Assembly: GCA_020636225.1 (NCBI GenBank)
Contig: JACJYI010000004.1
Coordinates: forward strand, 62,001 to 126,000
DNA from: Lewinellaceae bacterium
GTDB lineage: Bacteria > Bacteroidota > Bacteroidia > Chitinophagales > Saprospiraceae
Direction of reading: 5' to 3'
DNA: 64,000 bases
A program made the position numbers and the translations under genes. Shown here in pieces: positions 1 to 8,681 of the stretch. Position 1 is the stretch's first letter. Each line of letters opens with the position of its first letter. A model generated the notes under the pieces. That model did not search any database. It saw nothing but the letters and a program-made list of their open reading frames with translations, and was not told where the DNA came from.

Positions 1-2
1 CA

Positions 3-1133
3 AAAGCAGAACCCGTTTTGCCGGAACTCATCGACGACCTGTCCTTCCAACGGTTGATCCTGACCCGAATGCTGGGAGATCGATTCTCAGGCCGTTGCCG
101 ACTGGCTTATGTGAACAAAAACTACATTTTCTCTGGAGAGCTGGACCCTTTGACACTGATCCTGGAGGAGGATATCACAGATGATTTAACTCCATCAGAG
201 GAGGTGCTCCAATTACTGAAGCAGTTGCGGAAAGATGTCACCATATCCAACGAGGAGTTTCTAAACACCTACACCTATGACGGCTGCAAACACACCTGGT
301 GGTATGGGGCATTGCCACCAGAGGATTCCGTCTGGACCATCCCCCGGATGTCGAAGAAGTTGGTCCCAGTCATCCATACTGGTCGCACCGGTCTTGCCGA
401 ACTGAACCATGATGATCTTCGCATCTTGGGTGAGAAACAACAAGCTTTTGTCCATTGTTGGCGGCAGGGAACGGAAACCATTAACAGGGAAACGATCCAC
501 TCTATCCTGGAGCGCCTGCCCCGGCCTTGGATCTTCTACGACTACGAGACGATCCAATCCCCCATTCCCTTGTTACACGGAACACGTCCCAACCAGCAGG
601 TAGTGGTCCAATGGTCCATGCATGTCCAGGAAGAGGAAGGTGGAGCAATCAGGCACTATGAAGACATCATCCAACCTGGTGAGATCAGTAACGAACGAGT
701 CATTCGTTCGCTGGCTGAACTGGTGCATTCACTGGGACAAACCGGTACGTTCTTCGTCTGGCATCAATCCTTTGAAAACACGCGCAACAAAGAGATCGCC
801 ATAGACTATCCGGACCTCGCAGACATCTATGTGGGTATCAATGAACGCACCTTTGACCTGGAGAAGATCTTTACCGATCTACTCTGGTTCGACCGACGGT
901 TTCAGGGTTCGACCTCGATCAAAACTATTTTGCCGGTGCTGACGGATGTCAGTTATGACGATCTCAACATCCGGAAAGGGGATATTGCGGCTGGTCTGCT
1001 ACGACAGGTTGTCCAGGGTGACCTCCCGACAGGTCAGGATGATCAGATCATCAAGGATCTATTGGCTTACTGTGAGCGGGATACCTGGGCAATGGTCAAA
1101 GTGATTGAAGTAATAATAAAAAAAATGTTATGA
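3..1133 (+). CDS. DUF2779 domain protein, 5' end outside the window
   Basis: The reading frame is open to the left edge of the window, so the N-terminus is missing; a TTG at 18 is the first possible start inside the window but is probably not the real one. The visible 370 residues carry the DUF2779 pattern: an acidic block with YDYET (about residues 173-177), then FFVWHQSFE, and near the C-terminus LLAYCERDTWAMV. These resemble the acidic metal-binding positions of DnaQ/RNase-H-like exonucleases. From family knowledge, whole DUF2779 proteins are longer and often carry a RecB-like nuclease region upstream, which cannot be checked here. Its stop overlaps the next gene by 4 bp, so the two are probably co-transcribed. 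A nuclease role is inferred. Confidence 0.75.
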   Translation, partial: KAEPVLPELIDDLSFQRLILTRMLGDRFSGRCRLAYVNKNYIFSGELDPLTLILEEDITDDLTPSEEVLQLLKQLRKDVTISNEEFLNTYTYDGCKHTWWYGALPPEDSVWTIPRMSKKLVPVIHTGRTGLAELNHDDLRILGEKQQAFVHCWRQGTETINRETIHSILERLPRPWIFYDYETIQSPIPLLHGTRPNQQVVVQWSMHVQEEEGGAIRHYEDIIQPGEISNERVIRSLAELVHSLGQTGTFFVWHQSFENTRNKEIAIDYPDLADIYVGINERTFDLEKIFTDLLWFDRRFQGSTSIKTILPVLTDVSYDDLNIRKGDIAAGLLRQVVQGDLPTGQDDQIIKDLLAYCERDTWAMVKVIEVIIKKML

Positions 1134-1750
1134 ACTATGCAAAAGACAAAGGAATGCTGACCAAGGAAGAATTCCTGCATATTGCAGACATCATTCGACC
1201 AACAATCGCTGAAGTTATAACCAAATATGACCATAATAAATATCCTTCAACAGACTATAATCGATTTAAGACTTCATTTGCCAACCTGAGAAAAGAGAAT
1301 ACTGACATTTCAGATGCACTCATCTGGAAATGGGGTCATTGGGGAAAAAAGAACTTTCCCCAAAGCCATAAAGACCTAATTAGCGAAATAGAATACTTAT
1401 GGCCACATTTTGTTGATTCCAATGCCACTTCTTCTTCCGAAGAAACTTTCAATTGGTGGAGCAATAGATTGACTAAATCGACCAGATTTATTACAGTGTC
1501 ATTTATTACTCACCTGGTTCATTATAATGAGCTTTTGCCAATTATAGATCAACATAACTTCAGAGCCATGGGTTCTTTCATCAGAATGGTAAAACCTGAA
1601 AATAAGTTCAAGAAAAAACCATCTAAATGGAATGACATTATTGAACTAAAATCATTCATGGTTTCACTTAATGAGATCCTCAATACTCTAGAGTATTCCG
1701 ATTTAGATAGATATCTTATGATGTATGGGAAATACCACTCAGTACGATAA
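1130..1750 (+). CDS. Hypothetical protein coupled to the DUF2779 gene
   Basis: This 206-residue protein starts with ATG inside an ATGA overlap with the DUF2779 gene, which supports both its reality and its start. I do not recognise a family. It is mostly helical by appearance, rich in Lys, Asn and Trp (for example WKWGHWGKK and FNWWSNRL), with no signal peptide or membrane segment. It is clearly more AT-rich than the gene upstream, as is common in accessory islands. It converges on the leftward gene train whose last remnant ends at 1864; no clear hairpin terminator is visible in the 113-bp gap. A partner role with the DUF2779 protein is inferred only from coupling. Confidence 0.6.
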   Translation: MNYAKDKGMLTKEEFLHIADIIRPTIAEVITKYDHNKYPSTDYNRFKTSFANLRKENTDISDALIWKWGHWGKKNFPQSHKDLISEIEYLWPHFVDSNATSSSEETFNWWSNRLTKSTRFITVSFITHLVHYNELLPIIDQHNFRAMGSFIRMVKPENKFKKKPSKWNDIIELKSFMVSLNEILNTLEYSDLDRYLMMYGKYHSVR

Positions 1751-1863
1751 ATTTCTTCATTCCCTAACTTATAAACTCTTACTTTACTACAATCCTATTT
1801 CGCATAACTTATATGTCACATACAATCAATATTGTAGTCATTTCCGAGATTATCAAGTTTCAT

Positions 1864-1996
1864 TTACGGCTTACGAATAAAATATTCCAGCGCACGAGGA
1901 AAATGATCATGGATGATCTCTAACTTCAAACGGTTATCCAGGGTCCGAGATCTAAGGAAATCAGCATGACTCTGGATCATTTCAAGTAAGCGATAG
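1864..1996 (-). pseudogene. 3' fragment of the CBS-HEPN gene cut off by the IS element
   Basis: Immediately outside the left end of the IS, the minus strand keeps an open frame of 42 codons ending with TAA at 1864-1866 (ending ALEYFIRKP). If the IS and one copy of the 4-bp duplication ATAG are removed, the frame joins perfectly to the ORF that ends at 3302: ...IQHY continues as RLLEMIQSHAD. This restores a 305-residue protein. The fragment has no start codon of its own at its junction and is presumably not expressed as a separate protein. Confidence 0.85.
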
Positions 1997-2010
1997 TGAA
2001 GTACTCCCCA
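1997..2010. repeat. Right terminal inverted repeat of the IS3 element
   Basis: TGAAGTACTCCCCA pairs with the repeat at 3291-3304 (12 of 14 identical). Similarity continues more loosely inward. The adjacent target duplication ATAG is at 1993-1996. Confidence 0.85.
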
Positions 2011-2126
2011 TTGGAGTAGCCAGTTAGAAGATATTCTTAGGTGATAAAATTAATGTCATAATCATCATCATTTTTCTTTTTTGCTTCTTTTTTCTTTTGT
2101 GAGTAACTCGATTTTTTGTGGATAAA

Positions 2127-2936
2127 TCAAGCTGCTATTGAGTAAAACAGTTCTGTCGGTTTGCGGCGCGCTATTCCTTGATGTGAATTCATGTTGTACT
2201 CTTCGAAGTACTGTTTCAACCCCTTGTAAAGCTCCTGTCCATCTTCGGCCGGATGAAGATACACATAGTCGTACTTCACACTCCGCCATAGGCGTTCGAT
2301 AAAGACATTGTCCAAAGCTCGTCCTTTTCCGTCCATGCTGATCCGGATTTCTGAGCGCTCCAGGTATCCGACCCATTCTTTGCAGGTAAATTGGCTGCCT
2401 TGATCCGAGTTCACGATCTCTGGCTTCCCATATTTGGCTATCGCTTGTCTGAGAACTCTATGGCTGCTTTCAGCGTCCAGACTGTTACTCAGATCCCAGC
2501 CAACCACATATCGACTGTATAGGTCAATGATAGCCGTCAGATACTGAAAGCCTTTTGCCATGGGGATGTAGGTGATGTCAATTGCCCATACCTGATTTGG
2601 CCTGTTCACTTCCATTCCGCGTATCAAATAGGGATGGACATACTTGATATGGCCTCGACGACTCAAGTTGGGCTTGGGATAGATCGCCATCAACCCCATC
2701 TTCCTCATCAATCGTCTGATCCGTTTCTCGTTGACCAGATATCCTTCATCCTTCAGGTGGTCCTGCATGCGCAGGATTCCGTGTGAAGGCTTGTTCAGGT
2801 ACCGTTCATCCAGTATTCGCATGATCGACAGGTTCTCAACACTTTCCTTGCGCTTTGGTGTGTTCAACCGATTCCTGTTGACTCCCAGTAGATCGCATTG
2901 GCGACGGATACTCATTTTTGACTTTGATTCCACCAT
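2127..2936 (-). CDS. IS3-family transposase OrfB (DDE integrase)
   Basis: The 269-residue product is the catalytic half of an IS3-family transposase. The DDE residues are visible as D120 in WAIDITY, D178 in NSDQGSQF and E214 in NVFIERLW, with the family's usual spacing (35 residues between the last two). An HTH_21-like region precedes them (about residues 40-90). The frame is open upstream of its ATG as far as the poly-A run at 2974-2981, so it is probably made mainly as an OrfAB fusion by -1 frameshifting. Length and motifs are normal and there is no sign of decay. Confidence 0.93.
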   Translation of the reverse strand: MVESKSKMSIRRQCDLLGVNRNRLNTPKRKESVENLSIMRILDERYLNKPSHGILRMQDHLKDEGYLVNEKRIRRLMRKMGLMAIYPKPNLSRRGHIKYVHPYLIRGMEVNRPNQVWAIDITYIPMAKGFQYLTAIIDLYSRYVVGWDLSNSLDAESSHRVLRQAIAKYGKPEIVNSDQGSQFTCKEWVGYLERSEIRISMDGKGRALDNVFIERLWRSVKYDYVYLHPAEDGQELYKGLKQYFEEYNMNSHQGIARRKPTELFYSIAA

Positions 2937-2947
2937 AGCCTTACGAT

Positions 2948-3241
2948 CTACATCAGACCGGTTTTGCGCAAGCTTTTTTTTAGAAAGTCACGATCCATCT
3001 CCAGCTGCCCGATCTTGGCGTACAACTTTTCGATATCAACCTTTGGATCACCGGTATCACCACCTCCTTTCTCGAAGACCTTTTCTGCATTGGCTTGGAA
3101 TTCCTGCTTCCACTTGGTGATCAGATTGGGATGGATATCATATCGGGCAGCCAGATCTGACAGGCTCTCCCGTTCTCTCAAGGCAGCTAGGGCTACCTGG
3201 GCCTTGAAGGCCGCTGTAAACTTTCGTCTTGTACGTTTCAT
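2948..3241 (-). CDS. IS3-family transposase OrfA (HTH protein)
   Basis: This 97-residue protein begins MKRTRRKFTAAFKAQVALAAL, the typical start of an HTH_8 (transposase_8) DNA-binding domain, followed by a recognition-helix region (LAARYDIHPNLITKWKQEF) and a short leucine-zipper-like segment (about residues 68-90: KLYAKIGQLEMDRDFLKK). In IS3 elements OrfA binds the terminal repeats. Near its 3' end lies a run of eight A's where a -1 shift joins it to OrfB. Confidence 0.93.
   Translation of the reverse strand: MKRTRRKFTAAFKAQVALAALRERESLSDLAARYDIHPNLITKWKQEFQANAEKVFEKGGGDTGDPKVDIEKLYAKIGQLEMDRDFLKKSLRKTGLM
2974..2981 (-). promoter_or_regulatory. Probable programmed -1 frameshift site (A8 G)
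   Basis: On the coding (minus) strand, eight consecutive A's followed by G lie near the end of orfA. After a -1 slip the frame reads KLAQNRSDVDRKA without a stop straight into the orfB ATG, giving an OrfAB transposase. A-run slippery sites are the standard mechanism in IS3-family elements; expression of the fusion here is inferred. Confidence 0.75.
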
Positions 3242-3290
3242 ATGCCACTGTTAAGTTAGGTACTTTCACCTTAACTGGTGGCTCCGTTTT

Positions 3291-3304
3291 TGGGGAGTAG
3301 CTCA
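3291..3304. repeat. Left terminal inverted repeat of the IS3 element
   Basis: Read on the minus strand this is TGAGCTACTCCCCA, upstream of orfA. Its first three bases (TGA) create the premature stop of the interrupted CBS-HEPN gene. The second copy of ATAG follows at 3305-3308. Confidence 0.85.
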
Positions 3305-4093
3305 ATAGTGCTGTATCCGGAGATAATTAACTTCGCGAACAAAAGTTCTTAGTGAATCCAGGGAAAACAATCCTGTCTCATTACTTCGACTGACCGGGTC
3401 CTTACCGTGCATGGCCATATTACGCAACTCCCGCAGAACAGATACACCATCCTTCTTGCTATCATGCTCATTGAGTTGCGGAAAAGAAAAAATCTTCTCA
3501 GTGAAAGAACTGTTGGCCAAGTACAATAGATCAGAGAAATCGAATAATTGAAAAGGCCTTAGTTCCTTCATGGCTCTGACCTTCTGACTGAATCTAATGT
3601 ACTTCTCATCCCAAAATCTCTGATTGTAACTCCCATCTTTACTCTTATCCCTCTTGTAACAAAAGAACTCCACCATAGAATCATTAGTAAATTCATTGAG
3701 ACGAAGCCACAATCTTAGATTTCGCTCAAAAACAAGCAAATCATCCTGCAGAGCCTGAATGACAATATTTTGGTTGTAATCACTAATATGGGTGACGCCT
3801 CGTAAAACATTGCCTTCATACACAAATAGCACATTGTTACGATTATCGGCAAAACAATCAGGCATATCTGGATGAAGGATCTGGTGATGAATGTCGAGCC
3901 GATACCGCTCTGTAATCTCCCTTGGTTGAAATCCGGACTCGGTCAATTCGTGATTCCTTTGCCCATCAACGGCAGGCAGATAGTCAATGAATAACTTTTC
4001 ACAAACCTTACGGCAGGCATCCTCCCGTGCAGAGTCATAAAACAGCATATTGGTGACCATAATGTCGCCAACGGTTAAAAGACCTATTTTCAT
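3302..4093 (-). pseudogene. CBS-HEPN protein, C-terminus removed by IS insertion
   Basis: The remaining frame encodes 263 residues. Residues 1-125 resemble a CBS-domain pair (early VGDIMV; later FVYEGNVLRGVTHISDYN), a nucleotide-sensing module. The C-terminal half is helical and contains R224-N-M-A-M-H229, the R-x4-H motif of HEPN ribonucleases, which are common effectors in phage-defence and toxin systems. The stop codon TGA comes from the IS terminus; the original gene continued 42 codons at 1992-1864 (305 residues in all). It is the last gene of the leftward train. The HEPN motif remains, but the terminal helix of the fold is probably lost, so activity is uncertain. The CBS and HEPN calls are my reading of motifs. 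Confidence 0.7.
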
Positions 4094-4211
4094 AATCTCA
4101 AGTCAATCCAGTTTCCATGAATAATAAATCGATGTATTGAATTCAATTTAATTCAATTGATTTCCTTAAATAATCATTTACCCATCCTTAACAATATCCC
4201 AATACCTATGG

Positions 4212-5861
4212 TTATTCACCTTCATGCAACAATGAAAAATGGGGCCAAGCAAACTCAGAAGCCATCCGGTTGTCGTAAAATACACTTTTTAAGTAATCCA
4301 AATCAAGACTCCAATCTTCTGCAGCTTTCTCATAGCCCTTCCGACCCCTGACTCTCCAAATATTTCGAGCAATATGCCATGCCATTGCGGAAAGTCTTCG
4401 GGGTGATGCCGAAGATCCCCAACCATAATCAACAAAACTCTTTCCTCCCTTTAAGAAGGCCTGTGAAAGTAGGTCTCTTCTCGTTGATTCATCAAGACCA
4501 GCAGATGTGCCCACAACATATCCTACATCATGTATAGGCGACTCAGACTGACCTTCAAATACAAACTTCGAAGAATTGCTGTGATCCTTCAACTTCTTTA
4601 CACATGGCCAACCAAATAAGTCCACCATACTTTGCTCGGCATACAAGCCACTATGAAGTATCGAAGAATAGTAACTCCGAAAACGAGAATCATCCCAAAG
4701 CCGCGAATCATAGAAATCCAGATCTCGCTCTACATGAAACTTGTTAGCGAACATTTTGTACTTCAATATCCAGAAAAGTCCATTCTTTTCATCCTTGTTA
4801 TCAACTGATAAATATTGATCAATTATCTGCATCCCTCTGAGCTCAATTGTTGGCCAAACTACACTCCAAATATCATGAACATCATTATTTAATATAGAAT
4901 ACCATTCTGTTCGATTATCTACCATCTCAATACGAGCCCATTCCACCAAATGCATATTCCCAGAAACTTCTTCAATGATTCGAATATCTTCATCTAAATT
5001 CAAACAACTAAGAAATAACAAGTAATCACTTTTTCTATTAAGTCTATGAGATAAAGCCTTAATTATCAATATTCGTAATTTGTATTTCTTAATTGAATCC
5101 GATATTGAATCTGTAACACTATTTGAAATATACTCACCTAACTCGATTTCATCTATACCTGGCAAATCATCTTGTTGAAAACGATGGTCAAATGGCGTAC
5201 TATCGAAGTACATAGGTTTTAAACCTAAGGCGCCCCTCAAATTATACAAACTATACAAGAGTACACTTGTGGGCCATTCATTTACAAGCTTCTCCATCAC
5301 TCGCCTCTCCACTTCTGTACCAAGACCACTTTGAAAATATATTCGATAACATTGGTCAAAGTCATTCAAATCAAGTGAATCTAATAGCGAACGTATATAT
5401 CGATTGTTGTCAATATAAACGCTACAAAGAACCAGCAAATCTTCAGGATCATTATTACTCATTATATGCCCCAAAATTTCATTTTCAATAGATTTCATTG
5501 AAGCATTCATCCTTCTTATGAGATATTCATACTTATGGAAATATTGATGTCTCCGTAATCGAAGTAGTAGATCTGTTTCGGATAAACCAAAACTCATCAA
5601 TTCTTCAAGCAATTTATCCGCATACCTGAAAACATCGCCACCAAATTGAGCTACTACGGCATCCCAATCGTTGATATCATGGATACTTTCAACAGCGTCT
5701 TTTGACATGTCAATCCAACGCAGCCTCACACCGACAAATGCCTTCTCCTCAGCACTTATTGCCTCCTTTCGAATCTGCTTGTTCAGCTGCTTTACACCTG
5801 TTGAACTATTATCTGATGATATTTTTTCGTTAACCAAATTTACTAGCGCTTCAGAAATCAT
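4212..5861 (-). CDS. Large hypothetical protein of the defence-like train
   Basis: The gene encodes 549 residues from a clear ATG at 5859-5861. I do not recognise the family. It is mainly helical, acidic and soluble: no signal peptide or membrane segment is visible. Notable segments are a basic/aromatic stretch LLRLRRHQYFHKYEYLIRR (about residues 100-118) and a tryptophan-rich C-terminal part (SAMAWHIARNIWRVRGRKG). It is AT-rich, like its neighbours 5' and 3', and sits 118 bp before the CBS-HEPN gene and 65 bp after the preceding gene, in the same direction. It could be a scaffold or sensor for that gene; this is a guess from position. Confidence 0.6.
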   Translation of the reverse strand: MISEALVNLVNEKISSDNSSTGVKQLNKQIRKEAISAEEKAFVGVRLRWIDMSKDAVESIHDINDWDAVVAQFGGDVFRYADKLLEELMSFGLSETDLLLRLRRHQYFHKYEYLIRRMNASMKSIENEILGHIMSNNDPEDLLVLCSVYIDNNRYIRSLLDSLDLNDFDQCYRIYFQSGLGTEVERRVMEKLVNEWPTSVLLYSLYNLRGALGLKPMYFDSTPFDHRFQQDDLPGIDEIELGEYISNSVTDSISDSIKKYKLRILIIKALSHRLNRKSDYLLFLSCLNLDEDIRIIEEVSGNMHLVEWARIEMVDNRTEWYSILNNDVHDIWSVVWPTIELRGMQIIDQYLSVDNKDEKNGLFWILKYKMFANKFHVERDLDFYDSRLWDDSRFRSYYSSILHSGLYAEQSMVDLFGWPCVKKLKDHSNSSKFVFEGQSESPIHDVGYVVGTSAGLDESTRRDLLSQAFLKGGKSFVDYGWGSSASPRRLSAMAWHIARNIWRVRGRKGYEKAAEDWSLDLDYLKSVFYDNRMASEFAWPHFSLLHEGE

Positions 5862-5926
5862 AGCATCTTTGTTAATTGATATACTGTAAATTAAAATTTA
5901 TTTAAACATGTTTTTATTATATTAGA

Positions 5927-6502
5927 TTATATTGAATTATGTGTAAGAGGGCATAACATGCCACCAATATAACTATACAATTGCTCATTTATCACCACTT
6001 CCCAATCATATATCTCATTCAACATCTGCTTGACGACAAACTCCAACTCAGATCGAGACAACCTATCTGAATGAAAATTCAAGTCCTGATTCTTGATGAA
6101 ATCAAATCCTTTGTAGCTTAACATAGTGCGCATAGTCAGAAATGGGCCGGCATAACCATCTCCATCAGCATAATCATAGATTATATATGTTCCAAAATAC
6201 TTGGCCACATATATGGCTTGATCGTCCTCACTTCCCTTCCAGGAAATTATTAGAAAAAATCCAATGGAAGGAATAATTTCATCAAATATTCGATCAAATT
6301 TCTCAAAACTGTACTCACTCGATTCATGCCCTTGTCTAAAATCGTTCATGACCCCTTCAATATCTTCCACACCGTAGGTCGAGAGATGATACAGCATATG
6401 CTCCTCATAGCCGCTATCCTTCAGGTAATGGGGCTGTAACAGATAGAAGAGATCATAGTCAAATCCCTCATCCATGGAATGATCTTGCCTATGGACCACC
6501 AT
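5927..6502 (-). CDS. Hypothetical protein, 191 aa
   Basis: An in-frame TTG lies two codons upstream, but the ATG at 6500-6502, 2 bp after the preceding lipoprotein gene, is the likelier start. The family is not recognised. The protein is acidic, rich in Tyr and Phe, with a beta-rich middle (FFLIISWKGSEDDQAIYVAK) and helical ends, a build loosely like small immunity or SMI1/KNR4-type proteins, but I cannot support that assignment. There is no signal peptide. It is tightly linked to the repeat lipoprotein gene and so probably co-expressed with it. Confidence 0.55.
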   Translation of the reverse strand: MVVHRQDHSMDEGFDYDLFYLLQPHYLKDSGYEEHMLYHLSTYGVEDIEGVMNDFRQGHESSEYSFEKFDRIFDEIIPSIGFFLIISWKGSEDDQAIYVAKYFGTYIIYDYADGDGYAGPFLTMRTMLSYKGFDFIKNQDLNFHSDRLSRSELEFVVKQMLNEIYDWEVVINEQLYSYIGGMLCPLTHNSI

Positions 6503-6504
6503 GA

Positions 6505-7992
6505 TCAATACCTTCTCGTCTCTATGTAATAGGTCACCCCATACCCTCCTTCATCGAAGGTCATCTTTCCTGCGTGCGGCGTAACTTTCGGATCACTGAC
6601 AGATGCAGTAACATCATAGGTTCCATCACTGATCGATAGTGTTTTACTCTGGCCTGCTTTCAGGACTTCCCGGCGATAGGCAGGCCCTCCCATGAGGATA
6701 GTTAATGTGTATTTCGTCTTGTTGTGGATCTCCAGGTCGGAATAGTTCCTTCTTCCACTCTGATATGAGATCCGATCAGGAGGCGGTAGTTCGCCATGCT
6801 TGCCCTTCTTGATTTTAGCAATCTCCAGGGCGATCAGCTTGTCATCTGCTTCCGAATTGTACTTCCCTTTAGGATACGCCTTCTGATAAGCCTTGTACCC
6901 GTCCATACTATTCCGCGTCAAGGCACGCTGCCAGGCCTGTTCTTCAAACTCATCAATATTCGCCTGTGCCATGCCGGCCATCCGCCCGTCTGGCCAGGCA
7001 TCCAGATATGCCTGATATCCGTTCGCAGAATTCCGCTTTACTGCTCTCTCCCAGGCCTGATCATCAAACTCCTGCACACGCGCCAGTGCTTCATTCCCCT
7101 CTCGGGTACCTGGGAATGCTGTAGCAAATTTCTTGTAGCCACTGACACTGTTCTCCGCTTTAGCTTTCTCCCAAGCGGGTTGAAGGGTTTTCAGTGCGTA
7201 AATCTTGTCCCGCGCCTCGGCTGCGTAACGACCACCCGCATGACGATCCAGATAAGCCTGATAGCCTGCAGCAGTCCCTGTCGCTTGCGCCAATTGCCAG
7301 GCTCTGGTATCTTCTATATTCCTGGACTGATCTCTGGCTCGATCAGCATAGCGTCCCTGAGGATGCCGCTCCAAATACTGCTGATAACTTCCCGAGGTAT
7401 TCTGACCAACCGCTTCCTGCCAATCCTGCTCATCCTGCATGGAGTCAATTTTTGATCTGGCCTCAGCCCGATGAACACCTTCAGGAAACCGGTTCAAAAA
7501 TGACATGTATCCCTGTATAGTATTCGAAAGATTCGCCTCCTTCCAGGCGGAATCCTCCTCCAACTGCAGGATGCGACCTTCTGCTTCACCTTTATAGCGA
7601 CTGTTGGGATATTCCACCAGGAACTTGCGATATCCCTCTACAGATTCATTCGTTTTGGCCTCTGCCCATCTCTTACCCTCCGTCAAGGCATGGATACGTT
7701 CCCTGGCCAACTCAGCCTCAGAACTTTTGGGAAACATTTTCACAAATTCCTCATAGGCTCCAAGCGTATTGGCTTGTTGCACCACTTGCCAGGATTCCCG
7801 TGCGCGGAGGGACGCCAATTCTGCTTTGGCGACCGGCACGAACTTGCTTTCCGGGAAACGCCGAAGAAAATTCTCATATGCAGTGACAGTACCCTTCTCC
7901 CTGGCCTTCTCCAGGACAGATGTCGAGCTGACACAAGCTGAAGCTATAAGTAGGGCAATTATTGTTACAAACGATAAAATATTCTTACTCAT
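6505..7992 (-). CDS. Lipoprotein with nine ~35-residue helical repeats
   Basis: The 495-residue protein begins with a lipoprotein signal peptide (MSKNILSFVTIIALLIASAC; acylated Cys at residue 20). About nine repeats follow, each close to AWxxAxxxNSxxGYxxFLxxFPxGxxxxEA, which predict paired helices like TPR or BamD-type solenoids used for protein-protein contact in the periplasm. The last ~75 residues form a beta-rich domain (ending in GVTYYIETRRY) preceded by a Lys/Gly linker. It lies 32 bp after the nuclease-like gene. An envelope lipoprotein among DNA-processing genes is unusual. It may anchor the membrane genes of the same train; this is inferred. Confidence 0.75.
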   Translation of the reverse strand: MSKNILSFVTIIALLIASACVSSTSVLEKAREKGTVTAYENFLRRFPESKFVPVAKAELASLRARESWQVVQQANTLGAYEEFVKMFPKSSEAELARERIHALTEGKRWAEAKTNESVEGYRKFLVEYPNSRYKGEAEGRILQLEEDSAWKEANLSNTIQGYMSFLNRFPEGVHRAEARSKIDSMQDEQDWQEAVGQNTSGSYQQYLERHPQGRYADRARDQSRNIEDTRAWQLAQATGTAAGYQAYLDRHAGGRYAAEARDKIYALKTLQPAWEKAKAENSVSGYKKFATAFPGTREGNEALARVQEFDDQAWERAVKRNSANGYQAYLDAWPDGRMAGMAQANIDEFEEQAWQRALTRNSMDGYKAYQKAYPKGKYNSEADDKLIALEIAKIKKGKHGELPPPDRISYQSGRRNYSDLEIHNKTKYTLTILMGGPAYRREVLKAGQSKTLSISDGTYDVTASVSDPKVTPHAGKMTFDEGGYGVTYYIETRRY

Positions 7993-8024
7993 TTTTATAC
8001 TGTTTTAATCAACAATTCTTAGAC

Positions 8025-8681
8025 CTACAAGGCATCAAATCTTTCTACCTGTACAGCTCCATTTTTATTACACCGTTTCTCATGAATGCTTGACTTGGTA
8101 CCATTTGTCAACAATGCATTAGCGGTAATTATTGACTCAAATTTATCAAACCTGATAGGCGGAAAGGATTTTCCTACTAGGGCTAATTCATGCAATATTC
8201 CAAAAAACTCAGTTATTGTTGATTGTGTTAAACGAGATTTATTCTTGGAATATTTGGCATCCATTATCAATAATACATGAGTTTCATTAGGATTATCTGG
8301 AGAATCATGAACTTGAAATGATATATCAGGGTGATAGGCTACTTCAATAACACTGCTCAATGCAATATCAGTCCCACAGCAGACCTGAAATTTGTGTATG
8401 TTATCCTCAAATAAATTAAAGTGAGACCAACCCTCATCCTTTTTTGCAGGTGCTTTCGGAAATATTCCTCCTGCCGTTCCAGGAACTAATTTCACAATAT
8501 AATTCTTCTTTAAATCAGATAGAATCTTGACATAACAATAAAACTCAAAAATATAATCATCTCTTTCCTTTCCATGTAAATGGCCAAATGATGAACCACT
8601 GGACTGCCACTTCGAAAGTCCATCTAAATCTTTAGCCACAGTTTTAATGCGATCTAGTAAATCACGTCCACTTTGTGTCAT
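8025..8681 (-). CDS. Putative PD-(D/E)XK nuclease
   Basis: This 218-residue protein has an arrangement like the PD-(D/E)XK nuclease core: E46 in an early helix (YIFEFYCY), H-P-D119 before a beta strand, and D141-A-K143 at the end of the hydrophobic strand HVLLIMDAKYSK, followed by a Ser/Thr-rich helix. No signal peptide is present. It is translationally coupled to the upstream gene by an ATGA overlap, which in turn overlaps the methylase gene, so the three form one coupled block. It could be the cleaving component of a methylase-linked restriction system. The fold assignment is from the motif only. Confidence 0.55.
   Translation of the reverse strand: MTQSGRDLLDRIKTVAKDLDGLSKWQSSGSSFGHLHGKERDDYIFEFYCYVKILSDLKKNYIVKLVPGTAGGIFPKAPAKKDEGWSHFNLFEDNIHKFQVCCGTDIALSSVIEVAYHPDISFQVHDSPDNPNETHVLLIMDAKYSKNKSRLTQSTITEFFGILHELALVGKSFPPIRFDKFESIITANALLTNGTKSSIHEKRCNKNGAVQVERFDAL

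Larger units (their letters stand above)
1997..3304 (-). mobile_element. IS3-family insertion sequence, complete, 1308 bp
   Basis: The element has 14-bp terminal inverted repeats that match at 12 of 14 positions: TGAAGTACTCCCCA at 1997-2010 and, reading inward from the other side, TGAGCTACTCCCCA at 3304-3291. It is flanked by a direct 4-bp duplication ATAG (1993-1996 and 3305-3308), as expected for IS3-type transposition. It encodes orfA (HTH) and orfB (DDE integrase) in the minus direction with a probable -1 frameshift at an A8 run. Both ORFs look intact, so the element may still be active. It interrupts the last gene of the leftward defence-like train 42 codons before its stop. Confidence 0.93.
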
